A model generated the notes under the pieces. It was not told where the DNA came from and made no database searches. It saw only the letters and a program-made list of their open reading frames with translations. Shown piece by piece: positions 47,853 to 56,385 of a stretch of 64,000 nucleotides of DNA. The stretch is from assembly GCA_963205185.1 (NCBI GenBank), contig CAUJHZ010000007.1:1-64000 (forward strand). Direction: 5' to 3'. Both the position numbers and the translations under genes were made by a program. This DNA is from Planctomycetota bacterium (GTDB lineage Bacteria > Planctomycetota > Phycisphaerae > Phycisphaerales > UBA5793). Position 1 is the stretch's first letter. The number at the start of each line of letters is the position of its first letter.

Positions 47853-50800
47853 ATGCCCATCAAGCGCCGCTCGCGTTGTTCTTCGATCACTGCTTGCATC
47901 GGAGTTTCGTTCTGTGCCTTGGCGGCAGTGTGGGCGACGGGCAGATGTGCGCTGGGGGCTGGGGATGACCGATCCGATGGCGCCGTGTTGTCGCTGACTG
48001 ACCGCCTGTTCGGCGGCGGAGTCATCGAGACTCAGGCAAACGTCTTCACCAGCAGTTCGCAGGAGCACGGCGCGCTCGCGGCGACGCCCGGCGGCGGATT
48101 CATCGCGGTCTGGGATAGCAGGAGGCAGGAATTCGGCGGCTATGCCGTCGTGGCCCAGCGCTTCGATGCCTTCGGCCGGCCCATCGGCGGCGAAGTGCCG
48201 ATCAACCTGACCTTGCGCGGGATGCAGGAGCGGCCGGCCATCACCGCCACCGGCGATCAGATATGGGTTGCCTGGCAGTCGCATGGGCAGGACGGCAGCG
48301 CGGCGGCGGTGGTCGCTCGGCGCTTTGATCTCCAATTGGCAAACCCCGGCGGTGAAATCGCCGTGAACCAGACGCAGGCGGGCAACCAGATGTCGCCGGC
48401 CATCGTGCCAGACGCGGCTGGCGGCGCGATGATCGCGTGGGTGGACGATTCTGCCGGCGGCGGCCGCATCATGGCCCGCCGATTCGACTCGGCGGGAGCC
48501 GCCCTCGGTGACGAGTTCCAGGTCAGCGGCGATGAGGCGGGTGCCTGCGCCGCACCCTCGCTCGTTCGCACGACCGAGGGACTCTGCTGGGTCGCCTGGG
48601 CGCACACGGACGAAGATGGGAACCCGAATCGGATCGTCGCCCAGCAGGTGGCGGCGGACGGTTCGCTTGCAGGCGATCCCATCACCGTCAACGAGATGGA
48701 CGGCCACGATCACATCGAACCGTCGCTTGCGGCGGCTGCGGATGGCGGCTTCGTTGCAACGTGGCACGCCGCAGTCGATGGCGGCTTTGCCGTCGATGTC
48801 CGCTTCTTCGATCGCGACGGCTCGCCGCTGACCGACCCCGTGACGGTCGCCGAGCCTTCCAACGGCTGGAAGAGCGGCGCATCCATCGTGCGAGCAGCCG
48901 ACGATCAGTACCTCGTCGTGTGCAACAGCGACGGCGCCGGCGGCGACGGCGATGGGTCGGGGGTCATGGGTCAGCTCATCGATTCGCGCGGGCGCATCAT
49001 CGCTCAGCCGTTTGCATTGAATCTCAACTCAAAGGGCCTGCAGGCGATCACGGCCGCCACTGGTGCTTCGCGCGTGGTCATCGATGACGCGGGTCGTCTC
49101 GCGGTGTGCTGGAATGGCGCTTCGAGCGAGGGCGACGAGTCATCTGTCAATCTGACCGTTCGACTGCCGCGCGCGATGGCCGTGGAGGATTCGCCGACGA
49201 CAATTGATCGTCTCGCGTACGTTCCGGGCGCCGACGAAAGCGCCACGCCCATCCCGCCGATCTGGGATCCGAACCACGTCAAACTCGAGCGGCTGGGCAA
49301 CGAAGGCGGCGACGGGCCGGACTTTGGCTTCGAGGGAGTCACCAGCACCGGCTGGACGCCGCCCGACCCGGAAATGGCCGTCAGCAACGACCGCATCCTC
49401 ATCATCACCAACGGCGAGATTTCGCTCTTCGACAAGAGCGGCAACAACCTCTTCCGTGATGAAATCGAGGACTCGTTCGGCTTTTGGGGCGAAGTTGGCG
49501 CCACCAACTTCACGTTCGACCCCGAGTGCGTGTGGGACCCGCACAGCAACCGGCTCTTCGCCATGGCATGCGAGCGAAGCAACACGGGCCGCTCGATGTT
49601 CCTGCTCGCGGTTTCCAAGACCGGCACGCCCAACACGCGCGACGACTGGTGGAAATACCGCATCGACGTGACGGCCATCTCGGACAACGACATCGATTCG
49701 CCCAACATGGCTGTGGACGCCCACAACGTGTTGCTCACCGCGGACTTCTTCGGGCCTGACAAGTACCTGCTCTACTTCATCGACAAGAACTCGATCCTGT
49801 CCGGCGGTACGCCCGTTGCGCGGCATGAACTCATCACCGGGGCGACCCAGCAATCAATGGGCATTCCGGTCATGCACGACGCCGGCGCGCCGGCCCAGTA
49901 CATCCTGCAGTCAACGGAGATGACGACCAACAACACCGTCATCTTCCACGCGTGCGTCGATCCGTTCGGTTCTTATATGCGGACCACCTACACGCTGGCC
50001 GTGCCGTCGTATACCTATCCGAACCAGCCGCCCCAGCGTGGTTCGAGCAGCCGGCCGTTCCTTTTCGAGCCTCGCTTCTGGAGCTGCGTTCAGATGAACG
50101 ATTCGCTCTGGGCGGTGCATCATGTGAACTCTTCACGGGCCCGGGTGCGGTGGTACGAGTTTGACATGCGCGGCTGGCCGGGCAGCGGCAACACGCCCGA
50201 GATCGCCCAGTGGGGCGAACTCGACTACGGCGGCACGATCCACACCTTCTTTCCGAGCATCGGCGTGGACTCGGAAGGCAACGCGGCCATCACGTTCGCC
50301 CGCTCATCGCCGGATGAATACATCTCCATGTCGCGAGCGGTGCGCAAGTTCAGCGATCCGCCGGGGCAATTCCAGCCGCCGCAGTTCGTCAAGGAGAGCA
50401 CCGCAGCGCACACGAGCGGTCGCTGGGGAGACTACAGCGCCACCGTCAACGACCCGGCGACCCTGGGCTCGTTCTGGGGACATCATGAGTTCACGCTCAA
50501 CGGCCAGTGGCGAACCTGGGTCGCGCGCTACGGCGTCGGCGAGCCGCCGATGATTCTCGTTTCATCGCGCCTGGTCTCCGGTGTGCGCGGCACGCTCGAC
50601 GTCACCGGCGCCACGCCCGGCGCGCAGGTCGTGTTCCTCTACTCCATTCGCGGCCTCGGCAGCGCCTACATCCCGCAACTCGACGTCACAGTTGACATCG
50701 ACGCGCCGGTGTTCATCGGCGCCCGCACGGCTGACAGCAACGGCGCTGCGAGCCTGTCGAAGCGCATTCCGGATGGAACGGCGGGCCGGCGCATCTGGCT

Positions 50801-50855
50801 GCAGGCCGCCGAGTATCAGAAGGCGAGCAATGTCGTGGAGACGGTCATCGAATAG
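47853..50855 (+). CDS. Large exported beta-propeller-type protein with C-terminal module B
   Basis: This 1000-residue protein has a signal peptide (SSITACIGVSFCALAAVWATG). Its N-terminal half holds about six imperfect repeats of FIAVWDSR...VVAQRFDAFGRPIGGEVPIN type (aromatic, V-A-x-R-F-D, G-x-P), consistent with a beta-propeller. The second half contains conserved segments such as DPEMAVSNDRILIITNGEI, DPHSNRLFAMACERS and GRWGDYSATVNDPATLGSFWGHHEF. The C-terminus is a module B (LDVTGATPGAQVVFLYS, GAASLSKRIPDGTAGRR, QKASNVVETVIE) related to the tail of the broken subtilase. Cell-surface or secreted; no catalytic domain recognised. GAGGGGGAG precedes the ATG. Confidence 0.7.
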   Translation: MPIKRRSRCSSITACIGVSFCALAAVWATGRCALGAGDDRSDGAVLSLTDRLFGGGVIETQANVFTSSSQEHGALAATPGGGFIAVWDSRRQEFGGYAVVAQRFDAFGRPIGGEVPINLTLRGMQERPAITATGDQIWVAWQSHGQDGSAAAVVARRFDLQLANPGGEIAVNQTQAGNQMSPAIVPDAAGGAMIAWVDDSAGGGRIMARRFDSAGAALGDEFQVSGDEAGACAAPSLVRTTEGLCWVAWAHTDEDGNPNRIVAQQVAADGSLAGDPITVNEMDGHDHIEPSLAAAADGGFVATWHAAVDGGFAVDVRFFDRDGSPLTDPVTVAEPSNGWKSGASIVRAADDQYLVVCNSDGAGGDGDGSGVMGQLIDSRGRIIAQPFALNLNSKGLQAITAATGASRVVIDDAGRLAVCWNGASSEGDESSVNLTVRLPRAMAVEDSPTTIDRLAYVPGADESATPIPPIWDPNHVKLERLGNEGGDGPDFGFEGVTSTGWTPPDPEMAVSNDRILIITNGEISLFDKSGNNLFRDEIEDSFGFWGEVGATNFTFDPECVWDPHSNRLFAMACERSNTGRSMFLLAVSKTGTPNTRDDWWKYRIDVTAISDNDIDSPNMAVDAHNVLLTADFFGPDKYLLYFIDKNSILSGGTPVARHELITGATQQSMGIPVMHDAGAPAQYILQSTEMTTNNTVIFHACVDPFGSYMRTTYTLAVPSYTYPNQPPQRGSSSRPFLFEPRFWSCVQMNDSLWAVHHVNSSRARVRWYEFDMRGWPGSGNTPEIAQWGELDYGGTIHTFFPSIGVDSEGNAAITFARSSPDEYISMSRAVRKFSDPPGQFQPPQFVKESTAAHTSGRWGDYSATVNDPATLGSFWGHHEFTLNGQWRTWVARYGVGEPPMILVSSRLVSGVRGTLDVTGATPGAQVVFLYSIRGLGSAYIPQLDVTVDIDAPVFIGARTADSNGAASLSKRIPDGTAGRRIWLQAAEYQKASNVVETVIE

Positions 50856-50861
50856 CCGCAG

Positions 50862-52034
50862 CTACGTCTCGCGCGGAGCTTCGCGCGGCCAGAACTTGAG
50901 ATCGTGAACCACCGCCCGGGCCCGCTGACCCTCGGCGTTGACGATCACTTCCGTGCCGATGCCCGTCCTGGAATATTTGACCATGGCGAAGGCAATGATC
51001 GTGCGCCCGAGCATCGGGCTGGGCGTGGCGCTGGTGACCGCGCCGATGATTTCCGCCACCTGGTCGGCGGGGTCGAAGACCTGCGAACCCGTGACGGGCA
51101 TGTGCTCGCCCGCGACCTTGAGGCCGACAAGCACCTTGGAGGGGTGTCCGAGGCTTTCCATGCGGGCGACGACTTCCTGCCCGAGATAGCAGCCCTTCGT
51201 GAACGACACGTGGCGGCGGAGAATGCCGGTCTCGTGCGGCAACGAGTCGAGGCCGAAGTCGATCAGGTGCATCGGGCAGCCCGCTTCGATGCGAGCGATG
51301 TTGAACGCGTACCAGCCGATCGAGCGCAGTCCCTGGCCGAGGCCGACTTCGAGCAGTTGCTCGTGGACCGCAACGGCCTGTTCCGTCCGGCAGATGAGAT
51401 GGAGCCCGACTTCGCCGAGCAGATCGTCTCGATAGACAACAACGGGGTGGCCGTGGACCGTGCATCGCATCGCGCGTCCCGGCGTCAGGTCGGTCAGGGC
51501 CGCCGCCTGGGGCTCTTCGGCCACCGACCGGAGGAACTCGATCGCGCGCGGGCCAAGCAGACTCAGGATGTGCTGCCGGCCCGTGACATTTTCGATGGCC
51601 ACGTCTTCGCTGAAGAGGAATCCGCTGAGCGAATCGGCCGTTCGCTGGGCCAGCGTGGCATCCACGACGAGCAGCATCTCGTCGCCGAGTTCGATCACGC
51701 TCAGGTCCGCTTCGATCCGGCCCTTGCGATTGAGCCAGAGGGCGTTGACGACCTGTCCTGCCGCAAGGCCCTTGAGTTCGTTGGTGAGCATGCGGTTGAG
51801 AAAATCGACGCGGTCGGCGCCGGTCACGCGCAGGACGCCGCGCTGCGGAAGGTCCATAAGCGCCGCTGATCGCCGCAGCGACGCGTACTCCGCCTCGATT
51901 TCGCCATAGGTGGAGACGATTTCAATGCCTTCCGCGGCCACGTCGGCGGCCGAGCCGGCGTCGCGACGGCCGTACACCATGAATTCGGCCTCGGCCTGTT
52001 CCTGGAGATTGCGCAGTGGACTGATGGTCGCCAT
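50862..52034 (-). CDS. ygfZ: Folate-binding YgfZ-family protein
   Basis: The 390-residue product has the GcvT-like folate-binding fold and the YgfZ signature RHVSFTKGCYLGQEVVARM (KGCY-x-GQE), which distinguishes it from true aminomethyltransferases. ALMDLPQRGVLRVTGADRVDFL and LTNELKGLAAGQVVNALWLN are further family segments. YgfZ helps maintain or repair Fe-S clusters (iron-sulfur enzyme maturation) with tetrahydrofolate. Length and motif fit. It is followed by no other glycine-cleavage gene, supporting the YgfZ role. Convergent with the 1000-residue exported gene, with a 6-base gap. Confidence 0.88.
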   Translation of the reverse strand: MATISPLRNLQEQAEAEFMVYGRRDAGSAADVAAEGIEIVSTYGEIEAEYASLRRSAALMDLPQRGVLRVTGADRVDFLNRMLTNELKGLAAGQVVNALWLNRKGRIEADLSVIELGDEMLLVVDATLAQRTADSLSGFLFSEDVAIENVTGRQHILSLLGPRAIEFLRSVAEEPQAAALTDLTPGRAMRCTVHGHPVVVYRDDLLGEVGLHLICRTEQAVAVHEQLLEVGLGQGLRSIGWYAFNIARIEAGCPMHLIDFGLDSLPHETGILRRHVSFTKGCYLGQEVVARMESLGHPSKVLVGLKVAGEHMPVTGSQVFDPADQVAEIIGAVTSATPSPMLGRTIIAFAMVKYSRTGIGTEVIVNAEGQRARAVVHDLKFWPREAPRET

Positions 52035-52138
52035 CGGCTCGCCTTGCCTCCCGGCGCGGCAGGGTTATGCTCGTCAACTCGTCGGAGCGATTGGACCGCT
52101 CCAGCATGATCATAAGTCCTTCGGCTGCGAGAAACTCG

Positions 52139-53227
52139 ATGAATGTCGATCTGCTCAAGAGGCTCTGCGAAACTCCCGGAATTCCCGGACGCGAAGAGCG
52201 CGTCCGGGCTCTCATCGAACGTGAGGTCAAGGGGCTGTTCGATGAAGTCCGAACGGATCCCATGGGATCGCTCATCTGCGTCCGCAAACCGACGCGCCAG
52301 GCGGCCAAGGGCCAGTCACCGCTGCGGGTGATGCTCGCCTGCCACATGGACGAAATCGGCTTTTACGTGCGGCACATCGACGACAAGGGGTTCGTGTGGC
52401 TCAACCCCGCCGGCGGCTTTGATCCGCGCAACCTCTTCTCCCGCCGCGTGCTCACCTGCGCGGAAGACGGCGATTTCGTCGGCGTGCTCAACCCCGGCGG
52501 CAAACCGATTCACATCTCCTCGCCGGAAGACCGCAAAAAGATTCCCGAAGTCACCGAGTTCTACATCGACCTGGGCATGAAGCCCGACCAGGTGAAGAAG
52601 AAAATCCGCATCGGCGACATGGTCGTGCTCCATGAGCCATTCGCGGAGATCGGCGACACGCTCGTGAGCAAGGCGATGGACAACCGCGTCGCCTGCTGGC
52701 TGGGCATCGAAGCCGTGCGGCAGGTGGCGGGCGGCGCCAGGGCAAAGGGCAGGTCGGGAGCGCCAAAGTCGGCCGGCCATTCGTGCGAGATCCATTGCGT
52801 GTTCACCGTGCAGGAGGAAGTCGGCCTGCGCGGCGCGATGACCAGCGCCTACACCGTCAAGCCGGACGTCGGTGTGGGTATTGACACCACGCTCTGTTGC
52901 GACACGCCCGGTGTGTGCGAAACGGACCGGGTCACCAAGCAGGGCGATGGCGTGGCGATCACGGTCATGGACGGTTCGGTCATTTCGGCCCACTCGCTCG
53001 TCAACCAGTTCGAGCAGATCGCGCGCAAGCACCACATTCCGCATCAGCGATCCATCCTTGGCCGGGGCGGGACCGACACCGCCGCTCTGCAGCGCGCCGG
53101 CTCGGGCGCCCGGGCCCTCACGATTTCCGTTGGCACGCGCTACATCCACACCGTGACGGAGATGGTGCACCGGACTGATCTCGAAGCGGCTCGCAACCTC
53201 CTGGCGGCCTATCTCGAAGTCGCCTGA
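52139..53227 (+). CDS. M42-family metallopeptidase (glutamyl/aspartyl aminopeptidase-like)
   Basis: The 362-residue product contains the di-zinc site motifs of M42 peptidases: LACHMDEIGFYV (HxD), KAMDNRVACWLG (Asp), CVFTVQEEVGLRGA (catalytic EE), VGIDTTLCCDTPG (Asp) and IHTVTEMVHRTDL (final His). M42 members form large tetrahedral aminopeptidase shells that cut peptides in the cytoplasm; some act on N-acetyl or endoglucanase-labelled substrates. ATG at 52139 lacks a strong ribosome-binding site. It is divergent from ygfZ. All catalytic residues appear intact. Confidence 0.9.
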   Translation: MNVDLLKRLCETPGIPGREERVRALIEREVKGLFDEVRTDPMGSLICVRKPTRQAAKGQSPLRVMLACHMDEIGFYVRHIDDKGFVWLNPAGGFDPRNLFSRRVLTCAEDGDFVGVLNPGGKPIHISSPEDRKKIPEVTEFYIDLGMKPDQVKKKIRIGDMVVLHEPFAEIGDTLVSKAMDNRVACWLGIEAVRQVAGGARAKGRSGAPKSAGHSCEIHCVFTVQEEVGLRGAMTSAYTVKPDVGVGIDTTLCCDTPGVCETDRVTKQGDGVAITVMDGSVISAHSLVNQFEQIARKHHIPHQRSILGRGGTDTAALQRAGSGARALTISVGTRYIHTVTEMVHRTDLEAARNLLAAYLEVA

Positions 53228-53522
53228 ATGGCGGGGTCGGTCAGCCCACGGTAGCCGGTGCGTCCGATAGGCGCGCCCGGGGTCTCGGTGCACCCGCCCG
53301 CCGCAAGTCCTTCGCAGCCGGTTGCGATTCGATCCCCGGCTGTGGTGTTGCTGCCAAACGGAGAGAAAGTGCCGGAAGCGGAAACCCGGCGGGAAGAAAT
53401 CGCTGGTCGATTCTGGTTGAGCAGAATCATGAGGCAGGCATCGGCACGCACCTGATGCCGCCGACTATAATCGCACCGACAGGCTCGTCCAACGCGCGCC
53501 GCGATTCGACTGGAGCACAGAA
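53228..53522 (+). other. Intergenic region with no clear gene
   Basis: About 295 bases between the M42 peptidase and the Minf_1886-type gene. Short frames on either strand (60-80 codons) are Pro/Ser/Gly-rich and lack ribosome-binding sites. It must contain the promoter for 53523, but no definite -35/-10 pair is seen. Confidence 0.4.
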
Positions 53523-53930
53523 GTGACGCAAGAGCAGCAGCAGGTCAGAGTTTCGCCTTCACTCCCGGCCGTTAATCCGTATCCGCGCGGCGCCTACCTC
53601 TTCGTGCAGGAAGCGCTCGGTTTCACCGTCGGCAAGGTGCACGGCGGCGAGAAGAAGCGCGAGACCGGCACGCGGCACATCAGCGGCCAGCAACTCTGCC
53701 ACGGCCTGCGCGAATATGCGATCACCAAGTACGGCCTGCTCGCGCGCTCGGTGCTCGAACACTGGAACATCCACCGCACCGACGACTTCGGCCGCATCGT
53801 CTACAACCTCATCGAGTCCGGCCAGTTGTCGTGCAGCGACGAGGACCGTATCGAAGACTTCGCCGCCGTCTATTCGTTCGACGAGGCCTTCGACCAGACG
53901 CAGGTCCTCGAATCACTGATCCGCAACTGA
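53523..53930 (+). CDS. Minf_1886-type conserved protein
   Basis: The 135-residue product matches the small family often annotated Minf_1886, widespread in planctomycetes and verrucomicrobia. Its pattern is PYPRGAYLFVQEALGFTV, HISGQQLCHGLREYAITKYG, ARSVLEHWNIHRTDDFGRIV, YNLIESGQLSCSDEDRIEDF. Secondary structure is mainly helical. Function is unknown. It starts with GTG at 53523 after GGAG. No signal peptide. A weak hairpin follows. Confidence 0.85.
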   Translation: MTQEQQQVRVSPSLPAVNPYPRGAYLFVQEALGFTVGKVHGGEKKRETGTRHISGQQLCHGLREYAITKYGLLARSVLEHWNIHRTDDFGRIVYNLIESGQLSCSDEDRIEDFAAVYSFDEAFDQTQVLESLIRN

Positions 53931-53967
53931 CGCGCCACTGATTACCCGACACCATCGGCTCTGACGT

Positions 53968-53991
53968 GTCCGCCCCGCGCCCCCGGCGGAC
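53968..53991 (+). terminator. Possible weak hairpin terminator after the Minf_1886 gene
   Basis: GTCCGCC and GGCGGAC form a 7-base stem around a 10-base GC-rich loop, about 40 bases after the stop codon and 38 bases before the permease ATG. There is no T-run. It could end the upstream transcript or lie in the 5' leader of the permease. Confidence 0.35.
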
Positions 53992-54028
53992 TTGTCGCCG
54001 TCCATCGGATCGGTATCCTGCACCGACC

Positions 54029-55414
54029 ATGGAAGAGCCCGGCAACGGCGAAGTGACGCCGAAATTCCAGCCCGACGATCCGCGGCACCTGCACCTCTGG
54101 CAGATTCAGTCGGTGCGCGACATCGCCGTCATCGCGCTGGTGATCTTTCTGATCCTGTGCGGCTACTGGCTGCGCAGCGTCACGGTGCCCCTGCTGATCG
54201 CGCTGGCGCTGGCGTACCTGTTTGAGCCGATCATCGTTCGCGTAACCCGGCGATTCAATGTGTCGCGACCCGTCGTGGTTGGCAGCCTTGTCGGCGCGGT
54301 GGCGATTCTGTTCGCCGTGGCGCTTTTGGGTGTCGCGTTGTCGCTGGTGCAGACGGTTCAGCTGCTGCGAACGTTGCCCGACACGATCGGCGGGGCCATC
54401 CGGTTCGTCGATGAACACCTGCCCGAGCCGGCCGGCGAGGCATTCATAGGCGGGCTTGAAAGTCTGTTCGGACCCGCCGACGGGGCTGCCGATTCTGCCA
54501 CCGTTCAGGGCGGCAATGAGCAGGACGAAGCAGGCGGCGCTCAGGCCGAATCTGACGAGGCTGAGACGGTCGAGGGAGAGACTGCCGAAGGCGAGGCGGG
54601 CGAAGCATCGATCGAGCCGCCGGACCGGCAGACCCAGTCGAGGCGGATCGCCGAGAACATCCGCGACTGGGTGCATGCGAATCTGGGCACGGTGTTTCAG
54701 GCGACGGTCCGGACCACGGGCGATGCGATCTCACTCATTTTCGCGCTGCTGGGTTCGACGATTTACATCGCCTTCACTTTGTTCCTCATCCCGTTCTACT
54801 TCTACGCGTTCTCGACCGGCTGGCCGAAGTTGCGCGATGGAGTAGTCGAACTGTTCCCGGTGGAGCACTCGCAGAACATCTACGACATGCTCCACAAGAT
54901 GGACCGCGCCGTCAGCGGATTCGTGCGCGGCCGCGTCGTCATCTCGGCCATCATGGGCGTGCTGCTCGCGGCGGGCTGGTGGGCGTGCGGCGTGCCGTAC
55001 TGGCTGCTGCTGGGCATCCTGACGGGCGTTTTGAGCATGGTGCCGTATCTCGGCGGCATCGGCCTGCCCCTCGCCATCGGCCTGCTCTGGATGTCGCAGG
55101 CTGATGCCCAAGGCGGCGAGCAGATGGCCTGGTGGGCCATCCTGCTCTGGCCATCCGTGGTGTTCACGGTCGTGCAACTGGTTGAGGGCTATGTGCTGAC
55201 GCCGGTGATCTCCGGCAAGGCGACGAATCTCGGCCCCGTGTCGGTCCTGGTCGTTGTTCTGGCCGGCGGCGTGGTGGCCGGCGTGTACGGCATGCTGCTC
55301 GCCATTCCCGTCGCCGCGTGCGGAAAGATCATCATCACGGACGTCGTCGTGCCGCGCATCAAAGCCTATGGCCGGGGCCAAGTGAGCGATGTGCTGCCGA
55401 TTGATGAGCAGTGA
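54029..55414 (+). CDS. AI-2E family (PerM-like) membrane permease
   Basis: The 461-residue protein has about eight transmembrane helices. DIAVIALVIFLILCGYWL and VPLLIALALAYLFEPIIV are at the N-terminus, and FVRGRVVISAIMGVLLAAGWW, YWLLLGILTGVLSMVPYLGG and VFTVVQLVEGYVLTPVISG form the conserved C-terminal core. These are hallmarks of the AI-2E/PerM family. Members export autoinducer-2 or sodium ions, or are uncharacterised. Residues 147-205 form an unusual acidic, Glu/Ala/Gly-rich loop (EAGGAQAESDEAETVEG) between helices that is not typical of the family. Confidence 0.88.
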   Translation: MEEPGNGEVTPKFQPDDPRHLHLWQIQSVRDIAVIALVIFLILCGYWLRSVTVPLLIALALAYLFEPIIVRVTRRFNVSRPVVVGSLVGAVAILFAVALLGVALSLVQTVQLLRTLPDTIGGAIRFVDEHLPEPAGEAFIGGLESLFGPADGAADSATVQGGNEQDEAGGAQAESDEAETVEGETAEGEAGEASIEPPDRQTQSRRIAENIRDWVHANLGTVFQATVRTTGDAISLIFALLGSTIYIAFTLFLIPFYFYAFSTGWPKLRDGVVELFPVEHSQNIYDMLHKMDRAVSGFVRGRVVISAIMGVLLAAGWWACGVPYWLLLGILTGVLSMVPYLGGIGLPLAIGLLWMSQADAQGGEQMAWWAILLWPSVVFTVVQLVEGYVLTPVISGKATNLGPVSVLVVVLAGGVVAGVYGMLLAIPVAACGKIIITDVVVPRIKAYGRGQVSDVLPIDEQ

Positions 55415-55483
55415 CACGCCAGGGGCGATGCAGCATCGCGGCGCAACCTGCCGCGGCCGTATGATCCCGCGAGGAGGATCACC

Positions 55484-56383
55484 ATGCACGTCGCCCTCAC
55501 CGGCGCCTCGGGATTCATCGGCTCAGCGATCGCGCGCGACCTTCATGCCGCGGGGCACACCTGCGCGGCACTGGTGCGTCCGGGCAGTCGCCGCGATCAC
55601 ATCGAGCCGCTCGTCGATCGATTCGTCGTGGGAGATCTGGCGGATGAACGGACGTGGGCTGATCTGCTCGATGGAGCCGAGTGCGTCATTCACTGCGGCG
55701 TGGACTGGGCGCCGCTGAAGAACAACGACCTCGAGGCGCATCTCAAGCACAACCTGCTGGGCTCGATCCGCTTTCTGCAGGTCAGCGCCCCCAGGCGGTT
55801 CATCTTCATCAGCACGATCGCGGTCCATCACGACATGAGGCCGCGCTGGGGCGGAGTCATCGACGAGGATCATCCGCTCAGGCCCGGCTCGTGGTATGGC
55901 GCGTACAAAGCGGCGGTGGAGGCGCACCTCTGGGCAGCCCACTTCAGCACCGGGCAGCATACCTGCGCGCTGCGGCCGTGCGGCGTATACGGTCTCGATC
56001 CAAACCTCGAACGGACCTACGGCATCGGCATGCTCCGACGACTGCGCAGCGGTGAATCCGTGGACAAGCCCGGCGGCGGAAAGTTCGTGCACGTCGATGA
56101 TGTCTCCGCTGCCACGGTTGCGTGCGTGGGCAATCCTGACGCGGCGGGCAAAGCGTACAACCTCGTGGACTGCTACGCCCGCTGGGCCGACTGGGCCCTC
56201 ATCGCCGCCAACCTGCTCGGGCTCGAAGCGAAGGTGGACACCTCAAGCCCGCCCGAGCCGAAAAACACCTTCACGAAGGACGCCGCCCGCTCGCTGGGCG
56301 TCGCTCTTGATCGCGGCCACGGCGGCATCCGCGACTACCTGCGCGAGTTGATCGCGGCCACGGAACACAACGCGGGATCCTGA
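55484..56383 (+). CDS. Extended SDR: NAD-dependent epimerase/dehydratase
   Basis: The 299-residue product starts with VALTGASGFIGSAIARDLH, the TGxxGxxG NAD(P) loop of extended SDRs. It also has VGDLADERTW, FIFISTIAVHHDM, YGAYKAAVEA (catalytic Tyr and Lys, YxxxK) and RPCGVYGLDP. This indicates a nucleotide-sugar epimerase, dehydratase or reductase of the extended class. Family members act on NDP-sugars, but smaller substrates are common. A good GAGGAGG precedes the ATG. Downstream, the convergent 936-residue gene ends 2 bases after. Confidence 0.88.
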   Translation: MHVALTGASGFIGSAIARDLHAAGHTCAALVRPGSRRDHIEPLVDRFVVGDLADERTWADLLDGAECVIHCGVDWAPLKNNDLEAHLKHNLLGSIRFLQVSAPRRFIFISTIAVHHDMRPRWGGVIDEDHPLRPGSWYGAYKAAVEAHLWAAHFSTGQHTCALRPCGVYGLDPNLERTYGIGMLRRLRSGESVDKPGGGKFVHVDDVSAATVACVGNPDAAGKAYNLVDCYARWADWALIAANLLGLEAKVDTSSPPEPKNTFTKDAARSLGVALDRGHGGIRDYLRELIAATEHNAGS

Positions 56384-56385
56384 GT

